Positions 1 through 7,518 of a stretch of DNA of 59,212 bases are shown here, one piece after another. The stretch comes from Candidatus Melainabacteria bacterium (GTDB taxonomy: Bacteria > Cyanobacteriota > Vampirovibrionia > Obscuribacterales > Obscuribacteraceae). Every line of letters starts with the position of its first letter. The first letter of the stretch is position 1. The notes beneath the pieces were generated by a model. It was given only the letters and a program-made list of their open reading frames with translations, did no database searches and was not told the origin of the DNA. The stretch is taken from positions 64,167-123,378 of the forward strand of contig PLZS01000071.1 in NCBI GenBank assembly GCA_003153555.1, read 5' to 3'. A program made the translations under genes and the position numbers.

Positions 1-2
1 AT

Positions 3-74
3 GGAAAAAGTTTTGAGAAATACGGGTTATCCGCTGCGTCATTGACGAGCGTTCTCGGTATCTACTTGGTTTGA
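3..74 (+). CDS. C-terminal end of an unknown, possibly membrane, protein (partial)
   Basis: Reading frame 3 is open from the window edge to a TGA at 72-74 and gives 23 residues ending in a hydrophobic stretch (ASLTSVLGIYLV). This looks like the last turn of a membrane segment and is more protein-like than the other two frames, which stop sooner. The gene body lies outside the window, so no function can be given. It is on the same strand as the ABC exporter genes that follow after about 165 bases and could be an upstream member of that operon. The call rests on composition only. Confidence 0.4.
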   Translation, partial: GKSFEKYGLSAASLTSVLGIYLV

Positions 75-123
75 TATTCGCGGCAGCCCAGCGGGCTTTC
101 GGGCGATTGTATGACGTGTACTG

Positions 124-165
124 AGGATGCTCTCTGACAATATAGTCAGAGCCTTTAGGCATCCT
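124..165 (+). promoter_or_regulatory. Two-tier hairpin upstream of the ABC exporter operon
   Basis: An outer 7-bp stem (AGGATGC 124-130 with GCATCCT 159-165) encloses an inner 7-bp stem (CTCTGAC 132-138 with GTCAGAG 145-151) and a 6-base loop. The arms are separated by a one-base bulge on one side and a 7-base bulge on the other. There is no T-run, so it is not an obvious Rho-independent terminator. It lies 75 bases ahead of the exporter start codon and could be a leader structure or a processing site. Confidence 0.4.
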
Positions 166-239
166 TGATAGTCAAGGCAATCGCCCGTTTTGTGCGTCTG
201 GGTTTTTACAATTTAGTTATTTGCGGAGTGTTGGGCACA

Positions 240-980
240 ATGAACAACATAGTAGAAGTGCGCGGCTTGCGAAAAGAATTTGGCAAGACTGTGGCAATCG
301 AGAATTTAAATTTTGAAGTGAAGCGTGGTGAGATCCTGGGTTTCCTGGGAGCGAACGGTGCTGGTAAAACGACGACCATCTTTATGCTCCTTGGTCTGAT
401 CACTCCGTCAAAAGGAACGATCAAAATCTTTGGTCAGGATTTGCAATCAAACAGAGTGCAAATCTTGCAGCGCATGAATTTCGCATCTGCATATCAGCAG
501 TTGCCATACAACTTGCTGGTTTGGGAAAACCTTTATGTGTTTGCGGAAATTTATGGAGTGCGCAATAGCAAAAAGAAAATCGACGAATTGTTGGAGACTT
601 TTGAGTTGTCGCACATGAGAAAAAATCTGACCGGGTCGCTTTCATCAGGCGAACAGACGCGTTTAACGCTCTGTAAGTCGTTGTTGAACGATCCAGAACT
701 GCTTCTTCTCGACGAGCCGACGGCAAGCTTGGACCCGGACCAGGCCGACAAAGTCCGTAAGATCATCGCCGGACGTCAGCGCGATTCAGGAATGACGGTA
801 ATCAACACGTCGCACAACATGATCGATGTTTCTGAGCTTTGTGATCGAATTCTATTTATGCAAAGTGGCCAGGTTGTCGCAAACGGCTCGGCTGCTGATC
901 TATTGAATAAGTTCGAAAGCAAGAGTCTCGAGGAAGCGTTCATCACAATGGCGCGTACACAACTCGTAGAAAAGGTATAG
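240..980 (+). CDS. ABC transporter ATP-binding protein (ABC-2 exporter type)
   Basis: This is the cytoplasmic ATPase of an ABC-2-type exporter. Counting from the ATG at 240, the Walker A motif GANGAGKT is near residues 37-44, the ABC signature LSSGEQ near 134-139 and Walker B LLLLDEP ends near 160, followed by the D-loop and the switch histidine in TSHN. At 246 residues the length is normal for a stand-alone ATPase. The frame is open from a TTG at 165, but the ATG has a GGAG about 12 bases upstream and gives the usual family N-terminus. The permease gene starts 4 bases after the stop, so the two are surely co-transcribed. The substrate cannot be read; relatives export polysaccharides, lipids, drugs or pigments. 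Confidence 0.9.
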   Translation: MNNIVEVRGLRKEFGKTVAIENLNFEVKRGEILGFLGANGAGKTTTIFMLLGLITPSKGTIKIFGQDLQSNRVQILQRMNFASAYQQLPYNLLVWENLYVFAEIYGVRNSKKKIDELLETFELSHMRKNLTGSLSSGEQTRLTLCKSLLNDPELLLLDEPTASLDPDQADKVRKIIAGRQRDSGMTVINTSHNMIDVSELCDRILFMQSGQVVANGSAADLLNKFESKSLEEAFITMARTQLVEKV

Positions 981-984
981 GAAA

Positions 985-1776
985 ATGAATTGGAGAATAA
1001 TCAGAGCATTAATCGTTAAATACGCATTTACGTGCTCGCGTAACAACTTCCGCGTCATGGACATTTTCTTCTGGCCGGTTATGGACTTGCTCTTATGGGG
1101 ATTCGTAACCGTCTATATGTTGAAAGTAAGTAACGCCGTGCCAACGTTCATCACTTTTTTTATCGCCGCAATTATTTTGTGGAATGTGCTTTATCGAGCG
1201 CAGCAAGTGGTTAGCGTGTCCTTTCTGGACGATGTCTGGTCTCGTAACTTGCTCAACATTTTTGCGTCTCCGATTAGAGCGACTGAATACGTCGGCGCCT
1301 CGTATATCATGGGATTGGTGCAATCTTTGGTTGTCCTGATCATCCTCGGGACGCTTGCCTATTTCGTTCATTCCTTAAACATATTGACGATGGGTTTGTA
1401 TCTTGGACTTCTGTTCGGAAATTTGATCTTAATGGGTTGGTCCATAGGTTTAATGACGACAGGATGTATCTTGAGGTGGGGACCTCCTGCAGAAGCGCTC
1501 GCATGGGCTATTCCAGGAATAATCCAACCTTTGTCCGCTGTGTTTTATCCGATTAATGTGTTGCCTGGTTGGCTTCAACCAATTGCAATATGCTTTCCGG
1601 CTTCACACGTGTTCGAGGGGATGCGAGAAATTCTGTCTGGACACGGAGTAAGTGCGAATCATGTATTGGCAGCATTCTTGCTCAATATTGTCTACATGGC
1701 TTTAGCCGCGTACGTGTTCAAGTCCTGTCTCGATGGTGCAAAAATGCGCGGATCATTGGTCAAATACGGTACGTAA
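985..1776 (+). CDS. ABC-2 type transporter permease
   Basis: This 263-residue membrane protein has about six hydrophobic segments, starting around residue 25 with a long central hydrophobic core. It carries the ABC-2 family hallmark near residues 170-195, where AIPGIIQPLSAVFYP precedes LPGWLQPIAICFPASHVFEGMR. It should form the transmembrane channel with the ATPase encoded 4 bases upstream, probably as a dimer in the inner membrane. The arrangement (ATPase then permease, no periplasmic binding protein) indicates export. Nothing nearby identifies the cargo. Confidence 0.88.
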   Translation: MNWRIIRALIVKYAFTCSRNNFRVMDIFFWPVMDLLLWGFVTVYMLKVSNAVPTFITFFIAAIILWNVLYRAQQVVSVSFLDDVWSRNLLNIFASPIRATEYVGASYIMGLVQSLVVLIILGTLAYFVHSLNILTMGLYLGLLFGNLILMGWSIGLMTTGCILRWGPPAEALAWAIPGIIQPLSAVFYPINVLPGWLQPIAICFPASHVFEGMREILSGHGVSANHVLAAFLLNIVYMALAAYVFKSCLDGAKMRGSLVKYGT

Positions 1777-1829
1777 TTTAGCGCAAGTTCGATCAAGCGC
1801 GGAGAGCCGGCATTCCAAAACCTGGGAGC

Positions 1830-1847
1830 GCCGGCATCCTTGCCGGC
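1830..1847. repeat. Perfect GC-rich hairpin between convergent genes
   Basis: GCCGGCA, a four-base loop TCCT and TGCCGGC form a perfect 7-bp stem. A second copy of the left arm context (GAGCCGGCATTCC) occurs about 25 bases earlier at 1804-1816, so the element looks like a fragment of a repeated intergenic sequence. It sits between the end of the ABC permease gene (plus) and the end of mrdA (minus). The stem could stop transcription in both directions, but no T-run follows on either strand. Confidence 0.45.
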
Positions 1848-1982
1848 AGCTGCCTGGACTTGAGGTGTTGAGCACCGCAAATCCTCGCTTCCGAAACTTG
1901 GCGTGCCGCATCTCACTAGCGACCGCAATAAGGTTAACCGTAATCGATTGAATTACCATAGCAGATTTGCATTGACTGAAGA

Positions 1983-3809
1983 TCAGTGTCTTTTAGCCTT
2001 AGGCTTGCCTTTGGGCTTAGTTTCGCCGGGCGGCTTTGCAGCCAATTTGGCTGAGTCGATCTCGAAGAATTTTTCTAGTACGGCTTTAGCAATGGGCGCA
2101 CAAGTTGAGCCACCGTGACCACCGTGTTCGACGAATGCGGCTATCGCTATCCTCGGCTTATCCGCAGGTGCATAGCAAGCGAACCAGGCATGTGTCTTAC
2201 TGCCAGCTGGCGGTGCTTCTGCTGAGCCGGTTTTCCCGGCTACCTCGATGCCACCAAGCTTAGTGGCGCCACCGGTACCACTGGCAACTACGGCTTTCAG
2301 TCCGGCAAGAACAACGGCAAGATATTCAGGATGCGTTTTTACCTTCTCAGGTCGAGGCGGAGGAATTTGTCGGTCACCAATCTTGATGGCAAAGTGAAGA
2401 TTTGGTATCTGTCCCTTCATGCCTAAACCTGCAAATATTCTTGCCGCTTGTGTGGGTGTGACTTGGACGTAGGTTTGACCGATAGACATGTGCAAGGTGT
2501 TTCCTGGGTACCACTTTTCGTGATAGACACGTTCTTTCCAGGCCGAGTCTGGGACGAGACCTACGCCCTCGTGTCTCAGTTCAACACCAGTTGGCCGGCC
2601 GGCACCAAACTTGACGCCCCATTCCTTGATTTGTTCAGGCTTTAATTTAAGTCCCATTTGATAAAAAGCTGAGTCTCTCGACCAGGCAAGGCACTTGACC
2701 AGATCAAACAGGCCAGTAGTGCGGGTCCAGTCGCCGAAGAAGAAGCCACCAAGGCTGATACCACCAGAAACGTGCAATTTAGTATCAGGTTTTACCACCT
2801 TGCTTTCTAAGGCAGCTAGCAAAGTGATCGCCTTCCAGATTGATCCAGGTGGAAACCCTGATAGTGCGCGATTAAAGAGCGGGTGATCGGGCGCATTTAT
2901 TTTTTTCCACACTGCAGGTGTGATTTTCCTCGTGAACACATTTGGATCAAAACTTGGACGTGACACCATTGCCAGCACTTCGCCGTTTTGCGGGTCGATT
3001 GCTACCACTGCCCCAGATTTTGCACCGAGTGCTTGATATGCAGTTTTCTGAAGATCCAGATCAATTGAAGTCACTATCGAACGTCCAGGAGTCGGTTCTC
3101 TTGTCACTATAGGCTTCGATGTTTCAGCCGATAATGATTGTCCCATCGCATTTACTCGAACACGCTGTTCGCCATCTACTCCGCGCAATTGAACATCGTA
3201 AAGACGCTCGATGCCATCTTGTCCGACGATATCACCCATGTGACGGTCTGGTCTCAGTTTCAACTGAGATTGAGTAATCTGACCGCAGTAACCTAGCGAA
3301 TGCGCAACTAGTTCACCTTGCGTGTAGTTGCGGCTTATGTCGGGGAGAATATCGATGCCGGGTAAAAACAGCTTTTGTTCATAAAAGCGACTCACCGTAT
3401 CCACATCCAAATCCCTTTCGATCACGACAGGAACAGGAGAGTGTGAAGCTTTTGCTTTGAGGATTACGTTCAATACTTTTGGCGCTGGCTCATCTAATAC
3501 TTTAGCCAGTCGATAAGCAAGGTCCTTTGCGTGTTCGATTTGCATCGGAATGGCAATCATTGAGAGCGATTGTTTATTGGTGGCAAGCAGATTACCGTGC
3601 CGGTCATAAATTGTTCCGCGCGGAGCGCGCAAAAATGTCACTCGCGTTGAGTTGTCTATTGCTTGATTGCGGTAATAGTTGTTTTGCAAAATTTGCAGCC
3701 AACATAATCTCGCCAACAATGTCGTCACCGCTGCCACTATGACCACTGAAAGGATGACCATTTTCAGAATAGGGTTGTAATTCTGGCTGCCTAGTACGTT
3801 TTGGCTCAT
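1983..3809 (-). CDS. mrdA: Penicillin-binding protein 2 (peptidoglycan transpeptidase of the elongasome)
   Basis: This is a class B penicillin-binding protein that cross-links peptidoglycan during cell elongation. A single N-terminal membrane anchor lies at about residues 16-40, followed by the pedestal domain with the RGTIYDR box near 64-70. The transpeptidase domain has the catalytic serine in SIWK (S323, K326), the second motif as SRD (377-379; PBP2 proteins normally have SxD) and KTG at 526-528. At 608 residues it matches the family. It is the last gene of hfq-mreB-mreC-mreD-mrdA and its ATG overlaps the mreD stop by four bases. The C-terminal tail is Lys/Pro-rich. Assignment is firm from motifs and context. 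Confidence 0.95.
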   Translation of the reverse strand: MSQNVLGSQNYNPILKMVILSVVIVAAVTTLLARLCWLQILQNNYYRNQAIDNSTRVTFLRAPRGTIYDRHGNLLATNKQSLSMIAIPMQIEHAKDLAYRLAKVLDEPAPKVLNVILKAKASHSPVPVVIERDLDVDTVSRFYEQKLFLPGIDILPDISRNYTQGELVAHSLGYCGQITQSQLKLRPDRHMGDIVGQDGIERLYDVQLRGVDGEQRVRVNAMGQSLSAETSKPIVTREPTPGRSIVTSIDLDLQKTAYQALGAKSGAVVAIDPQNGEVLAMVSRPSFDPNVFTRKITPAVWKKINAPDHPLFNRALSGFPPGSIWKAITLLAALESKVVKPDTKLHVSGGISLGGFFFGDWTRTTGLFDLVKCLAWSRDSAFYQMGLKLKPEQIKEWGVKFGAGRPTGVELRHEGVGLVPDSAWKERVYHEKWYPGNTLHMSIGQTYVQVTPTQAARIFAGLGMKGQIPNLHFAIKIGDRQIPPPRPEKVKTHPEYLAVVLAGLKAVVASGTGGATKLGGIEVAGKTGSAEAPPAGSKTHAWFACYAPADKPRIAIAAFVEHGGHGGSTCAPIAKAVLEKFFEIDSAKLAAKPPGETKPKGKPKAKRH

Positions 3810-4414
3810 GTCGATTGCACCGAGTCATGGTGCTTGGAAAATTTGTACCACTCGCGCATTGGGAAAAAAAGAAATGGTGCCATCAACGAATTCAAAACTG
3901 CTTCAGGAAAAGCGACTATGCTCAAATGCTGAAGAACATCCGGTCTACCCATCAATGCCAGCTGCAGCGCCATGATTGATTCGGCAAAGACGGTCGCAAA
4001 AAAAACGAGTGGGATACATAGGAATGTCGCCTGGTTGAAATTTTGCAAGGTGAAGTAGCCTGCGATCCAGCCAATTAAAGGATAGGCAATTGGGAAAGCC
4101 GGCAAAACAGAGGCGAACAGCGCACCAAAGAATGCCCCTACCAAAGCGCCGCTCAGTGAGCCTGATAGCGCCTGCCTAGCAATCACTTGTCCAAGAGTAC
4201 TGATTCGTAACTCGTTTGGACGGGGCGCCAGCAACGGCGAGCCGAACACTGAGCCCCAGATGATTGTAAACGTAAGAGGCAAGCTGGCCAGAACTTCTCT
4301 AAAGGTGAGTGTGGTAAACACTGTTAGCTGGATTAACCAGGCGAAGCAGACAATTAACGCAGTGACGCCAATTTCACCGATCCGTCTTTGAGTGCGAACT
4401 GACATCAACGCCAT
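3806..4414 (-). CDS. mreD: Rod shape-determining protein MreD
   Basis: This 202-residue integral membrane protein has five or six hydrophobic segments, with little other sequence signature, as usual for MreD. The identification depends largely on position between mreC and the PBP2 gene, the canonical mreBCD-mrdA order, and on length. It overlaps the PBP2 start by four bases (ATGA) and follows mreC by 11 bases, so the genes are translationally coupled. It is expected to bridge MreC and the RodA/PBP2 complex in the inner membrane. Confidence 0.82.
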   Translation of the reverse strand: MALMSVRTQRRIGEIGVTALIVCFAWLIQLTVFTTLTFREVLASLPLTFTIIWGSVFGSPLLAPRPNELRISTLGQVIARQALSGSLSGALVGAFFGALFASVLPAFPIAYPLIGWIAGYFTLQNFNQATFLCIPLVFFATVFAESIMALQLALMGRPDVLQHLSIVAFPEAVLNSLMAPFLFFPMREWYKFSKHHDSVQST

Positions 4415-4425
4415 AGCTTCGCTCC

Positions 4426-5229
4426 TTATTCAAGCGGGGGCAAAACCAGTACTTGGCTTAAATCGTAGCAGTTCTCAGAAAGCTTTACTTCGATTTGCAA
4501 AGCCGCTCCATTGTTCTCTCTGCGCACTGCACTGACCGTCCCAACAGGATGATTTTCTGGGAATGTGCCACCTTTGCCCAAGCACATAATTTTGTCGCCC
4601 GCATCAACGTTTGTGCCTACAGGCACGTAATCAATTTTGGCAGGACTTGAGTAGGCACCTGACAAAATACCGGTCAGCCCAATTCTCGAAATAACGACAC
4701 CCAATTTCTGGTCTGGATCTGTCAGCAGTCGCACTACGCTGGCGCTGCTAGTCGCGCTAACCACTTGCCCGACCACCCCATCACTGGTGATCACGGCTGA
4801 GCCCTTTCTGACGCCGTTCACCGTGCCCTTGTCGATCACCACTTGATTGAACCAGTTGTCCGGATTGCGTGCAATCACCTCGGCGGCAATCGTTTTGCGA
4901 TCCGATTTTGATTTCAGACCGAGAAGGGCGCGCAGTTTGTTGGTATCACGCGATTGTTGTCTCAGGGTCGTCAACTCTAGCTCTTGCTTAGCCAATTTCG
5001 TTTCGTAGCCTTTTATTTTCTCTGATGATTCGAGCACTTGTTGGGCCAAGTTTTTTGTTGATTCGACTTGGTAAGAGCCTTTAGCGACAATGGAAGTAAT
5101 CCAAGTCTGTACGCCCAAAACAGCTCCGCTGACCGGCCCTGCAACCATCCAAATTAAGACGAGGATAAAGACGAATTCCGCAGTGGATTCCGTGTCTACA
5201 GGTAGTCGACCTTGATTTGGAGGGGCCAA
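4426..5229 (-). CDS. mreC: Rod shape-determining protein MreC
   Basis: This protein has an N-terminal membrane segment (about residues 18-45), a coiled coil rich in Glu/Lys/Gln (about 55-95) and then the beta-rich periplasmic MreC domain. Typical family strings include ARNPDNWFNQVVIDKG and GVVGQV followed by SxVRLLTDP. At 267 residues the length is normal. The gene starts 10 bases after mreB. MreC scaffolds PBP2 in the periplasm, and its partners are the flanking genes. The assignment is secure from both sequence and gene order. Confidence 0.93.
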   Translation of the reverse strand: MAPPNQGRLPVDTESTAEFVFILVLIWMVAGPVSGAVLGVQTWITSIVAKGSYQVESTKNLAQQVLESSEKIKGYETKLAKQELELTTLRQQSRDTNKLRALLGLKSKSDRKTIAAEVIARNPDNWFNQVVIDKGTVNGVRKGSAVITSDGVVGQVVSATSSASVVRLLTDPDQKLGVVISRIGLTGILSGAYSSPAKIDYVPVGTNVDAGDKIMCLGKGGTFPENHPVGTVSAVRRENNGAALQIEVKLSENCYDLSQVLVLPPLE

Positions 5230-5239
5230 ACTCTAGCCC

Positions 5240-6301
5240 TCAATTCTGTGAAATACACTGTTCAAGAACGCGACGAAACGCGGGTTCGCTCAGCATTCTG
5301 CCTGTACCTATAGCAACGCAAGAAAGCGGGTCGTCAGCGATGAACACAGGCACTTCAGTCTCATTAGAGATCAATTCATCAAGCCCTTGAAGAAGAGCAC
5401 CACCGCCGGTCAGCATTATGCCGCGATTGAATATGTCGGCTGCCAGTTCAGGCGGCGTTCTCTCGAGGGTGCGACGCACCGCTTCGACGATCTGGTGAAG
5501 CGGCTCTCCTAGCGCTTCGCGCACTTCTCCGCGGCTGATCGATACTGTTCTGGGAAGACCATTGATCAAGTTCAATCCACGCACTTCACATTTATCGTTT
5601 TCAACTGAGTTGCAAGCTGACCCGAGTTTGAATTTGATTTCTTCTGCGGTTCTCTCACCGATAGCCATACTATGAACTTTTTTTAGATACTGAATAATTG
5701 CGTCGTTAAGCTCGTCACCAGCGATGCGGATAGATTCGTTGACAACAATGCCAGACAAACTAATCACTGCCACTTCAGTCGTGCCACCACCGATGTCAAT
5801 AATCATCGATCCGGTTGGCTCAGCCACCGGCAGTCCGGCGCCTATCGCGGCTGCCATCGGTTCTTCCGGCAGATAAATCTGTCCGGCTTTGGCGTTGACG
5901 GCGGCGTCTCGGATTGCACGTTTTTCAACGCTTGTTACTCCGGAAGGGACGCCAATCGCCATATAAGGGTTCATGAAACCACGGTTGCCACTGACTCGCT
6001 CAATAAATTTCTTGAGCATTACCTCAGCAAACTTGAAATCTGCGATCACGCCGTCTTTGAGAGGACGGCAGGCCGTCACACCGACTGGGGTTCGACCAAT
6101 CATGGCCCGAGCTTCTTCGCCAACTGCTAAAACTGTGTTTGTTTGATCGTCGACTGCCACTACTGATGGCTCGCGCAGCACGACACCTTTGTTAGTCAGG
6201 TAGATGAGCGTGTTTGCCGTTCCGAGATCGACGCCAATTTCTTGCCGGAAAAAACCTTTGAACAAAATTTCCGAGCCCCACGTGAAGTCGTCAGCAACCA
6301 A
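5240..6301 (-). CDS. mreB: Rod shape-determining protein MreB (actin homologue)
   Basis: This cytoplasmic bacterial actin forms membrane-bound filaments that guide the elongation machinery. The phosphate-1 motif IGVDLGTANTLIY lies near residues 22-34, the phosphate-2 motif DIGGGTTEV in the middle and the adenosine motif TGGGALLQG towards the C-terminus. At 353 residues it is close to the family's 335-350, with about ten extra N-terminal residues. That extension is slightly amphipathic (EILFKGFF) and may aid membrane binding. An ATG start lies at 6301. It leads mreCD-mrdA and follows hfq on the same strand after 134 bases that hold two hairpins. Confidence 0.97.
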   Translation of the reverse strand: MVADDFTWGSEILFKGFFRQEIGVDLGTANTLIYLTNKGVVLREPSVVAVDDQTNTVLAVGEEARAMIGRTPVGVTACRPLKDGVIADFKFAEVMLKKFIERVSGNRGFMNPYMAIGVPSGVTSVEKRAIRDAAVNAKAGQIYLPEEPMAAAIGAGLPVAEPTGSMIIDIGGGTTEVAVISLSGIVVNESIRIAGDELNDAIIQYLKKVHSMAIGERTAEEIKFKLGSACNSVENDKCEVRGLNLINGLPRTVSISRGEVREALGEPLHQIVEAVRRTLERTPPELAADIFNRGIMLTGGGALLQGLDELISNETEVPVFIADDPLSCVAIGTGRMLSEPAFRRVLEQCISQN

Positions 6302-6326
6302 TGCTGATACACGCCAAGTTTAACAT

Positions 6327-6423
6327 AAATGCCCGTATGATGGCATTTCAGCGGCTCTTGTAAGCAAACGATAACTAAACTGTAAGTGCTCGACTTGTGT
6401 GTACAGTCGATATATTTGTCGAG
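6327..6423 (-). promoter_or_regulatory. Hairpins between hfq and mreB, one with two alternative pairings
   Basis: AAATGCC (6327-6333) pairs with GGCATTT (6342-6348), a perfect 7-bp stem 26 bases ahead of the mreB start. Further upstream in the transcript, TCGACT (6390-6395) can pair with AGTCGA (6405-6410), while the overlapping CTCGAC (6389-6394) can instead pair with GTCGAG (6418-6423). The last two are mutually exclusive. No T-run follows, so ordinary termination is not supported. The layout would suit mRNA processing or attenuation between the small hfq gene and the mre operon. Confidence 0.3.
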
Positions 6424-6435
6424 ACTGCCCGATAA

Positions 6436-6654
6436 CTATTTGATTACTCTGTATCCAAGCACCGAGGTGCGGACCAAGGTAATAGGTCCTTCATACTCTT
6501 GTACTAAGGAAAAGCAGCTATCGTCAAACCATCTCAAAGTGCCGACGAACTTGTCCCCGTTGCTAAGAAGAAACTCCAGCTTGACCTTCTCTCTGATGAA
6601 TTTTTGCAGTTCGGCAACGCTAGGACTTCTGCTTTCTTGACCGCTTACAGTCAT
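6436..6654 (-). CDS. hfq: Hfq-like RNA chaperone of cyanobacterial type (Sm fold)
   Basis: The 72-residue product has an N-terminal helix (PSVAELQKFIREK) and an Sm1-like strand set (LEFLLSNGDKFVGTLRWFDD with SCFSL). The Sm2 segment reads ITLVRTSVLGYRVI, where canonical Hfq has the YKHAI motif. Loss of that Lys-His pair is known from cyanobacterial Hfq proteins, which bind RNA poorly and in Synechocystis act through the pilus ATPase PilB. I chose the ATG at 6654 because AGGTG lies 8 bases upstream and the frame's upstream extension has no family resemblance. The gene heads the mre operon here. Whether it binds RNA cannot be judged from sequence. Confidence 0.8.
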   Translation of the reverse strand: MTVSGQESRSPSVAELQKFIREKVKLEFLLSNGDKFVGTLRWFDDSCFSLVQEYEGPITLVRTSVLGYRVIK

Positions 6655-7161
6655 TGGCTGGGCACCTGTGCTCTTAACTTTATGCCTATAAGCGTACTCA
6701 CGGCATAGTCTTGTGTCAAATTGACCCAGGATTAAGCGCTCCTGCAGCTTCGTCTGTTCGGCTGAGCAGCTTCGCTGCCGGGTCAAGTAGCTTGCGGAGT
6801 GGGCCGTTTTGCTGCAGTAGCCGAGCAGCTTCGCTATATAAGCGCTCCTAGGTAAACCGCGTTAGTGTTCACAGACTCAATGAATCAGCCACCCTTGGGC
6901 GACTAATCCGCTCAGACCTGCTTCCTACCCTCGTACATGCCGCGCTGCGCTCGACGTAAGCTGGCATCATCTAGTCCGCTCGCAGGTGTCTCATCGAGAA
7001 TCGAGTTTCAAGAAATTCAATTGAGTTACCTACCAGCACTGCCGGTGGTGCCAAGAAAGAAATCCACAGCCAAGAATAAGGGTAAGTGAGGTTTAGGGTT
7101 TTTGCGGTGTTCCTGCTTACTTTCTGCCATCACAATGGTTTTGGAGCCAAAGAGGAATTCG
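6655..7161 (-). ncRNA. Long gene-free stretch; possible structured RNA or hfq leader on the minus strand
   Basis: No convincing coding frame covers these 507 bases. A hairpin at 6884-6907 has an 11-pair stem on minus-strand RNA only if three G-U pairs are allowed; on the plus strand the same positions would be C-A mismatches. This asymmetry suggests a minus-strand RNA. Two copies of GAGCGGAYTAG (minus sense; 6903-6913 and 6971-6981) lie 68 bases apart, and ATGCC/GGCAT arms enclose 6948-6967. I compared it by eye with tmRNA, RNase P, SRP and 6S RNA and found no convincing match. It could equally be a long hfq 5' leader. Confidence 0.28.
6738..6849 (-). repeat. Short repeats with GCAGC-TTC-GCTGC mini-hairpins
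   Basis: GCAGC-TTC-GCTGC occurs at 6766-6778 and a shorter copy (GCAGCTTCGCT) at 6825-6835. Each copy is near TAAGCGCTCCT (about 6734-6743 and 6839-6849). A third related hairpin, GCAGC-TTT-GCTGC, occurs far away at 50606-50618. These are small intergenic stem-loops of unknown role, possibly remnants of a dispersed repeat family. Confidence 0.35.
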
Positions 7162-7518
7162 ATGCGAACCTGGACCATTAAAACGAAGATTGTCTTTTTT
7201 CTGAGCGTTGCTCTGATCGTATTGTTGAGCTACCTCTTCTTTCGCGTGCGCATGGCCAGTGGTATGCCGATCGTGCACACCGTCTGGAGTGGGGAATTGG
7301 CTTCGCTATTGCGCACAATTGCCCGCTCAGTTCAAATTTTGGGAATATTGGCCGGAGTTTCCACTCTTGTTGCCTCAGCGCAAAGGTGGCGAGCAAAACA
7401 GCCGCTTCTCTATGTTCAGGTCTTTCAGGCGGTCGTCCTATGCGCTGCAAGTTTGGTCACGCCGGAATTAGCGGCTCAGTGTATCCCCGTGCTATTCGGG
7501 TTTATGCTCGATTTTTAG
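7162..7518 (+). CDS. Small two-segment membrane protein of unknown function
   Basis: The product has 118 residues from the ATG at 7162, which has AGAGG six bases upstream; the frame is open from 7102 but without such a site. One hydrophobic segment lies at about residues 8-28 (IVFFLSVALIVLLSYLFF) and others near 50-68 and 85-115. Basic residues flank the first segment. I recognise no family. The last 27 bases overlap the 3' end of the convergent TPR gene, so the two transcripts are antisense to each other at their ends. A signal-anchor protein is likely. Confidence 0.5.
   Translation: MRTWTIKTKIVFFLSVALIVLLSYLFFRVRMASGMPIVHTVWSGELASLLRTIARSVQILGILAGVSTLVASAQRWRAKQPLLYVQVFQAVVLCAASLVTPELAAQCIPVLFGFMLDF

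Noticed and set aside
6884..7020. RNase P RNA on the minus strand
   Set aside because: Some strings recall the 3' half (GGGTAGG, GATTCATTGAGTCTGT), but the universal P4 strands GAGGAAAGUC and ACAGAACCCGG are missing.
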